A program made the translations under genes and the position numbers. Of a stretch of 64,000 bases of DNA, positions 59,808 through 64,000 are shown piece by piece (position 1 is the stretch's first letter; each line of letters begins with the position of its first letter). The notes under the pieces were generated by a model. It was not told the DNA's origin and did no database searches. It worked only from the letters and a program-made list of their open reading frames with translations. Location of the stretch: positions 340,493-404,492 of the forward strand of contig NZ_JAJALI010000005.1 in NCBI RefSeq assembly GCF_020523795.1, read 5' to 3'. Source of the stretch: Ancylobacter sp. Lp-2. Its GTDB lineage: Bacteria > Pseudomonadota > Alphaproteobacteria > Rhizobiales > Xanthobacteraceae.

Positions 59808-61214
59808 ATGCTCCGCACGCAGTTGCCCTCACCCGCCGGAATGTTCGACGTCGCCGTCATCGGCGCCGGCGTGGTGGGCTGTGCCGTCGCCCGGCGCTTC
59901 GCGCTGGACGGCGCCCGCGTGGCGGTGATCGAGAAGGGCAGCGACCTGCTCTCCGGCGCTTCCAAGGCCAACAGCGCCATCCTGCACACCGGTTTCGACG
60001 CGCCGCCCGACAGCCTCGAACTGGAGCTGATCAAGGCTGGCCGGGCGGAATATCTCGCCCTGCGCGACGGCCTGAACCTGCCGCTGGTAGAAACCGGCGC
60101 GCTGGTCTGCGCCTGGAACGACGGCGAGGCCGGCAAGCTGGAGGCGATCGCCGCGCAGGGCCGCGAGAACGGCATTGCCGGGCTGCGCCTCATGTCGGGG
60201 GGCGCGGCGCGCCAGACCATGCCCGGGCTTTCCGACCGGCTGGTGGCGGCGCTCGAGGTGACGGGCGAGCACATCATCGACCCGTGGTCGGCGCCGCTCG
60301 CCTATCTCACTCAGGCGGTGGCGCTCGGCGCCGCGTTCCTGCGCGAGGCGGAGCTGATCGAGGGGCATTTCGACGGCGAATGGCGGCTCGCCACCTCGGC
60401 CGGCGAGGTGCGGGCGGCAAGCGTGGTCAACGCCGCCGGGCTCTATGGCGACATCGTCGACCAGCGGCTCGGCTTCGCGCCGACATTCGCCATCCGGCCG
60501 CGCAAGGGCCAGTTCGTCGTGCTGGACAAGGCGGCGTTCCGCCATGTGCCGCGCATCGTGCTGCCGGTCCCGACCGAGATCACCAAGGGGGTCGTGGTGT
60601 GCCCGACCGCCTTCGGCAACGTGCTGATCGGCCCGACCGCCGAGGAGCAGGAGGACCGGGTGCGCGCCACGGTGGAGACCGCGACGCTGGAGGCACTGCT
60701 GGCGCGCGGCGCCGAGATCGTGCCGGCTCTGGCCGGCATGCCGGTGACGGCGGTCTATGCCGGGCTGCGGCCAGCGAGCGACAGGAAAGAATACCGCATC
60801 GTCGCGCGCCCGGAGCAGAGGGCGATCACCCTCGGCGGCATCCGCTCGACCGGACTTTCCGCGGCGCTGGGGCTGGCGCAGCACGCGGCGCGGCTGCACG
60901 CCGGCTTCGGCCTGACCCCTCTCCTCCCGGTAGCCGCGCCGGAGGTGGCGCTGCCGAACCTCACCGAGACCCGCGAGCGCGACTGGCAGCGCCCCGACCA
61001 TGGCGAGATCGTCTGCCATTGCGAGATGGTGACCCGGCGCGAGATCGAGGCGGCGCTGGCCAGCCGTGTGCCGCCGGGCGACATCGGCGGATTACGGCGG
61101 CGCACCCGCGCCGGCATGGGCCGTTGCCAGGGGTTCTATTGCCAGGCCCGCCTCGCCGCGATGACCCGTGACCGCCTGTCGACGCCGCTGGCCGTCGAGG
61201 AAGAGACGGCATGA
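59808..61214 (+). CDS. FAD-dependent oxidoreductase with C-terminal [2Fe-2S] domain, GlpA-like
   Basis: DAO-family flavoenzyme of 468 residues. FAD-binding VAVIGAGVVGCAVARRFALDG, substrate domain (about 90-350), and a C-terminal BFD-like iron-sulfur domain with VCHCEMVTRREIEAAL and GMGRCQGFYC (four cysteines). This is the domain order of anaerobic glycerol-3-phosphate dehydrogenase subunit A, although shorter than E. coli GlpA. With the GlpB-like flavoprotein and FGGY kinase it would form a polyol phosphate dehydrogenase; the exact substrate (glycerol 3-phosphate or another) is inference. Confidence 0.88.
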   Translation: MLRTQLPSPAGMFDVAVIGAGVVGCAVARRFALDGARVAVIEKGSDLLSGASKANSAILHTGFDAPPDSLELELIKAGRAEYLALRDGLNLPLVETGALVCAWNDGEAGKLEAIAAQGRENGIAGLRLMSGGAARQTMPGLSDRLVAALEVTGEHIIDPWSAPLAYLTQAVALGAAFLREAELIEGHFDGEWRLATSAGEVRAASVVNAAGLYGDIVDQRLGFAPTFAIRPRKGQFVVLDKAAFRHVPRIVLPVPTEITKGVVVCPTAFGNVLIGPTAEEQEDRVRATVETATLEALLARGAEIVPALAGMPVTAVYAGLRPASDRKEYRIVARPEQRAITLGGIRSTGLSAALGLAQHAARLHAGFGLTPLLPVAAPEVALPNLTETRERDWQRPDHGEIVCHCEMVTRREIEAALASRVPPGDIGGLRRRTRAGMGRCQGFYCQARLAAMTRDRLSTPLAVEEETA

Positions 61215-62437
61215 GCGCGATGGCGGATGTGATCGTCGTCGGCGGCGGACCGGCCGGAGTGGCGGCGGCGGTGGAGCTGCGCCGGCGCGGGGTTCCCGGC
61301 GTGGTGCTGCTCGACCGCGAGGCCGAGCTCGGCGGTGCGACGCGCCATTGCCGCCACTCCCCCTTCGGCATGCGCGAATTCGGTCGGATCTATCTCGGCG
61401 CCGCCTATGGCCGCCGGCTGACGGCGGAGGCGGCGCGGGCGGGCGTCGAGGTGCGGACCGGCCATTCGGTTGTGCGGCTGGACGGCGACGGCCGCCTCAC
61501 CGTCGCGTCGCCGCGCGGCGTCGAGCAGTTGGCGGCGCGCCGCGTGCTGATCGCCACCGGCGCCCGCGAGACGCCGCGCGCGGCCCGGCTGCTGTCGGGC
61601 GACCGGCCGGTGGGGGTGCTCACCACCGGCACGCTGCAAGCCTATGTCGCCTTCCACCGGCTGATGCCGTTCCGGCGGCCGGTGATCGTCGGCTCGGAAC
61701 TGGTGAGCCTGTCGGCGCTTTTGACGTGCCTCACCCATGGCGCGCGGCCGGTGGCGATGCTGGAGCCGGCGGCGCATGCGCTCGCGGGCGCGCCGTTTTG
61801 CTGGTTTCCCACACTGGCGGGGGTGCCGTTCCATCGCGGCGCCCAAATCCTCGACATTCGCGGCCGCGCGCGGGTGGAGGAGATCGCCTTCCGCCGCGCC
61901 GATGGCGGCGAGGAGCGGCTGGCCTGCGACGGCGTGCTGCTCACGGGTCGCTTCACCCCGGAGGCGGCGCTGCTGCGGGAATCGCCGCTGGGGGTCGACG
62001 CCGGCAGCGCCGGGCCGGCCATCGACCAGGACGGGCGGACGGCCGATCCTTTCCTCTTCGCGAGCGGCAATGTGCTGCGCGCGGTGGAGACCGGCGGCTG
62101 GGCGTTTCGCGAGGGACGCGCGGTCGGGCGTGCCCTCGCCGAGGACCTGTCGCGCGGCGGCGCGGCCGGCGAGCCGGTGCGCGTCGACGTCGAGGCGCCG
62201 GTGAAGCTGGTGGTGCCCGGCCTGCTGCGGCGGCAGGGCCATGCGGCGCCGGCCTTCCGCGACTTCCAGCTGCGCGTCACTGCGCGCGTGCGCGGGCGGC
62301 TGTCGCTGGAGATCGACGGGCGCGAGGCGTGGGCGGCGGAGCGGGTCTTCATGCCCGAGCGGCGGATCCTGGTGCCGATCCCGCCCGGCGCCTTCGCGGC
62401 GGAGAGCGTGCGCTTCCGTTTCCGTGAGCAGCCGTGA
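61211..62437 (+). CDS. FAD/NAD(P)-binding oxidoreductase, GlpB-like partner subunit
   Basis: Flavoprotein of 408 residues. VIVVGGGPAGVAAAVELRRRG Rossmann motif split, VLIATGARETPRAARLL and the C-terminal FLFASGNVLRAVETGGWAFREGR (second FAD motif). Similar proteins partner the DAO/BFD subunit in opine and hydroxyproline dehydrogenases as well as GlpABC. ATGA overlap with the preceding gene. No membrane-anchor GlpC-like subunit is seen in the window. Confidence 0.88.
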   Translation: MSAMADVIVVGGGPAGVAAAVELRRRGVPGVVLLDREAELGGATRHCRHSPFGMREFGRIYLGAAYGRRLTAEAARAGVEVRTGHSVVRLDGDGRLTVASPRGVEQLAARRVLIATGARETPRAARLLSGDRPVGVLTTGTLQAYVAFHRLMPFRRPVIVGSELVSLSALLTCLTHGARPVAMLEPAAHALAGAPFCWFPTLAGVPFHRGAQILDIRGRARVEEIAFRRADGGEERLACDGVLLTGRFTPEAALLRESPLGVDAGSAGPAIDQDGRTADPFLFASGNVLRAVETGGWAFREGRAVGRALAEDLSRGGAAGEPVRVDVEAPVKLVVPGLLRRQGHAAPAFRDFQLRVTARVRGRLSLEIDGREAWAAERVFMPERRILVPIPPGAFAAESVRFRFREQP

Positions 62438-63831
62438 TGCGCGTCGCCGCCATCGACCAGGGCACCACCTCGACCCGCTGCCTCGTCGTCGAGAGCGGCG
62501 GCGAGGCACGGCAGGTCGCCAGCCGGCGGCAGGCGCAGTTCCATCCGGCTCCCGGCCGGGTGGAGCACGATCCCGAGGAATTGCTGCGCCACATAGGAGA
62601 GGTGCTGGCGGCGGCGGGGCCGGTCGAGGCCATCGCCCTCGCCAACCAGGGCGAGAGCTGCCTCGCCTGGGACGCGGAAAGCGGCCGGGCGCTGTCACCG
62701 GTGATCGTCTGGCAGGACGCGCGCACCGCCGGCGAGCTGGCGGTGTTGGGCGCGGCGGCCGAGGACCGCTCGAAGGCGATCTGCGGGCTGCCGCTCGACG
62801 CCTATTTCTCGGCGAGCAAGCTCGGCTGGCTGCTCCGCAACCTGCCGGAGGTGGCGACGGCGCAGGCGGCGGGGCGGCTGCGGCTCGGCACCACCGACGC
62901 CTTCTTCCTCGACCGGCTGTGCGGCCACTTCGCCACCGACCTCGCCACCGCCTCGCGCACCGGCCTGCTCGATCTGGCGAGCGGCACCTGGAGCGCGGAG
63001 CTGTGCGCGCTGCACGGCGTGCCGATGGCCTGCCTGCCGGAGATCCGCGCGGTCGATGCCGGCTTCGGGGCGATCGGCGGCGTACCGGTGCGGGCCTCCA
63101 TCGTCGACCAGCAGGCGGCGCTCTACGGCCATGGCTGCCGCCACCCAGGCGAGGCGAAGATCACCTTCGGCACCGGCGCCTTCCTGCTGGCGGTGACGGG
63201 AACCGACCGGCCGGCCGCCGCCGGGCTGCTGCCGACCGTCGCCTGGCGGCGGCAGGGGGCGGGGACGGTGTTCGCCCTCGAGGGCGGGGTCTACGACGCC
63301 GGCGCGGCGCTGGAATGGGTGCGGCGCCTCGGCCTCTACGACCGGCCGGAGGAACTGGACGGCTTCGACGGACCGTCGGCGCTCAGCCGGGGGCTGGTCT
63401 TCGTGCCGGCGCTCTCCGGGCTGGCGGCGCCGTATTGGGACCGCACGGCGGCGCCGCTGTTCCTCGGCATGGACGCCACCACCGGCCGGCGCGACCTGGT
63501 GCAGGCGACGCTCGAGGGCATCGCCCTGCTCACCGTCAGGCTGATCGAGGCGGCGGCGGAGCAGATCGGCGACATCCGCGCCATCTCCATCGATGGCGGG
63601 CTGTCGCAAAGCACCTATTTCGCACGCTTCCTCGCCGCCGCCAGCGGACGCGGCGTGCGGGTGCCGGCGATGCACGAGATGACCTCGCTCGGCCTCGCCG
63701 AGCTGTGCGGCGCGGAGGTCGCCCAGCTTCGCGCCGCCGGCTCCTCTTTCGCGCCGGACGGTTCGGTGACGCCGGCCGACCACGCGCGCTTCGCCGCCGC
63801 CGTCGCCCGCAGCGGCGGCTGGCGCGGCTAG
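62437..63831 (+). CDS. FGGY-family carbohydrate kinase, glycerol-kinase-like
   Basis: Sugar/polyol kinase of 464 residues. N-terminal phosphate motif VAAIDQGTTSTRCLVVE, ALANQGESCLAWD, the ATP-site ITFGTGAFLLAVTG and the C-terminal DGGLSQSTYFARFLAAASG adenosine motif. Somewhat shorter than E. coli GlpK (about 500). The ATG at 62437 overlaps the previous stop (TGATG); GTG at 62434 is an alternative. It probably phosphorylates the polyol whose phosphate is oxidised by the two upstream flavoproteins. Confidence 0.9.
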   Translation: MRVAAIDQGTTSTRCLVVESGGEARQVASRRQAQFHPAPGRVEHDPEELLRHIGEVLAAAGPVEAIALANQGESCLAWDAESGRALSPVIVWQDARTAGELAVLGAAAEDRSKAICGLPLDAYFSASKLGWLLRNLPEVATAQAAGRLRLGTTDAFFLDRLCGHFATDLATASRTGLLDLASGTWSAELCALHGVPMACLPEIRAVDAGFGAIGGVPVRASIVDQQAALYGHGCRHPGEAKITFGTGAFLLAVTGTDRPAAAGLLPTVAWRRQGAGTVFALEGGVYDAGAALEWVRRLGLYDRPEELDGFDGPSALSRGLVFVPALSGLAAPYWDRTAAPLFLGMDATTGRRDLVQATLEGIALLTVRLIEAAAEQIGDIRAISIDGGLSQSTYFARFLAAASGRGVRVPAMHEMTSLGLAELCGAEVAQLRAAGSSFAPDGSVTPADHARFAAAVARSGGWRG

Positions 63832-63881
63832 GTTGCAGCCCTTATCGGGCCGGAACGGACGGGAGCCGGCCGGTGCCGGCG

Positions 63882-64000
63882 CTACTCCACCTGCTCGCCG
63901 GAACCGAAGCCTTCTTGCCACTGGGCGAGCGTCGGGGTCGGCATGTCGAAGCGGTCGCGGATGGTCGCGCAGGTTGAGCCGCCGAGGCGGGCGATGGCGT
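63882..64000 (-). CDS. C-terminal part of a gene cut by the window edge
   Basis: The last 39 codons of a minus-strand frame are visible, ending with TAG at 63882 and reading ARLGGSTCATIRDRFDMP then TPTLAQWQEGFGSGEQVE. The composition looks like protein rather than a shadow (Trp, Met, Phe and acidic residues well spaced), but the family is not recognised. It is convergent with the kinase gene, 50 nt apart. Confidence 0.45.
   Translation of the reverse strand, partial: AIARLGGSTCATIRDRFDMPTPTLAQWQEGFGSGEQVE

Overview
The window is about 70% GC with dense operons, frequent GTG/TTG starts and ATGA/GTGA overlaps. Gene content (fused PcaD-PcaC, QuiC, a fused CYTH/CHAD protein, many amino-acid and polyamine type ABC importers, Tas-like reductase, short FtsY) points to a soil or plant-associated alphaproteobacterium of the Hyphomicrobiales, perhaps Xanthobacteraceae-like; this placement is inference. 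No rRNA, tRNA, IS element or CRISPR array was seen.

Layout. 0.1-21 kb is chromosomal housekeeping: membrane protein, rlmN, an isoprenylcysteine-methyltransferase-like protein, a GyrI-like exported protein, dapF, mtaB, ftsY, ispZ/yciB, a Tas-like aldo-keto reductase, an OafA/SGNH acyltransferase, a TesA-like esterase divergent from a YbbA/YbbP ABC exporter, a Bax-inhibitor-1 protein, a GNAT acetyltransferase, an Orn/Lys/Arg decarboxylase and a CYTH-CHAD protein. A patch of perfect palindromes lies at 7.75-7.95 kb.

21.3-33.3 kb is a shikimate/quinate-to-beta-ketoadipate locus. One minus-strand operon of about 10.6 kb runs from a polar amino-acid type ABC importer through a Gfo/Idh/MocA dehydrogenase, AroE-like dehydrogenase, QuiC, PcaH, PcaG, PcaB and PcaDC. 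A divergent TetR regulator faces it across two matching operators, and a type II dehydroquinase (aroQ) follows the regulator in convergent orientation. An IclR regulator follows, with a perfect palindrome between its -35 and -10 elements.

34.5-45.0 kb holds a second catabolic locus: a minus-strand operon of a PotDABC-type importer, an HpaB-family flavin hydroxylase, a DUF1028 protein and two M20 deacylases, divergent from a LysR regulator and a class II aldolase. The substrate is unknown.

45.1-58.4 kb is the most intriguing part. A TetR regulator (50.27 kb) sits between a minus-strand operon (polysaccharide-deacetylase-family hydrolase, amino-acid type ABC importer, carbamoylase-like M20) and a plus-strand operon (arginine-deiminase-fold enzyme, AbgB-like M20, nitroreductase, class II aldolase, ThDP enzyme), followed by a convergent EamA transporter whose frame runs into a soluble domain. 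Related operators lie before the deacetylase/TetR pair, before the deiminase operon and before EamA, three of the four 80-85 bp from the start codon. This suggests one regulon of about 13 kb for uptake and breakdown of an amide- or ureide-rich compound. 58.5-63.8 kb is a DeoR-controlled GlpA/GlpB-like dehydrogenase plus FGGY kinase module, and the right edge cuts a minus-strand gene.
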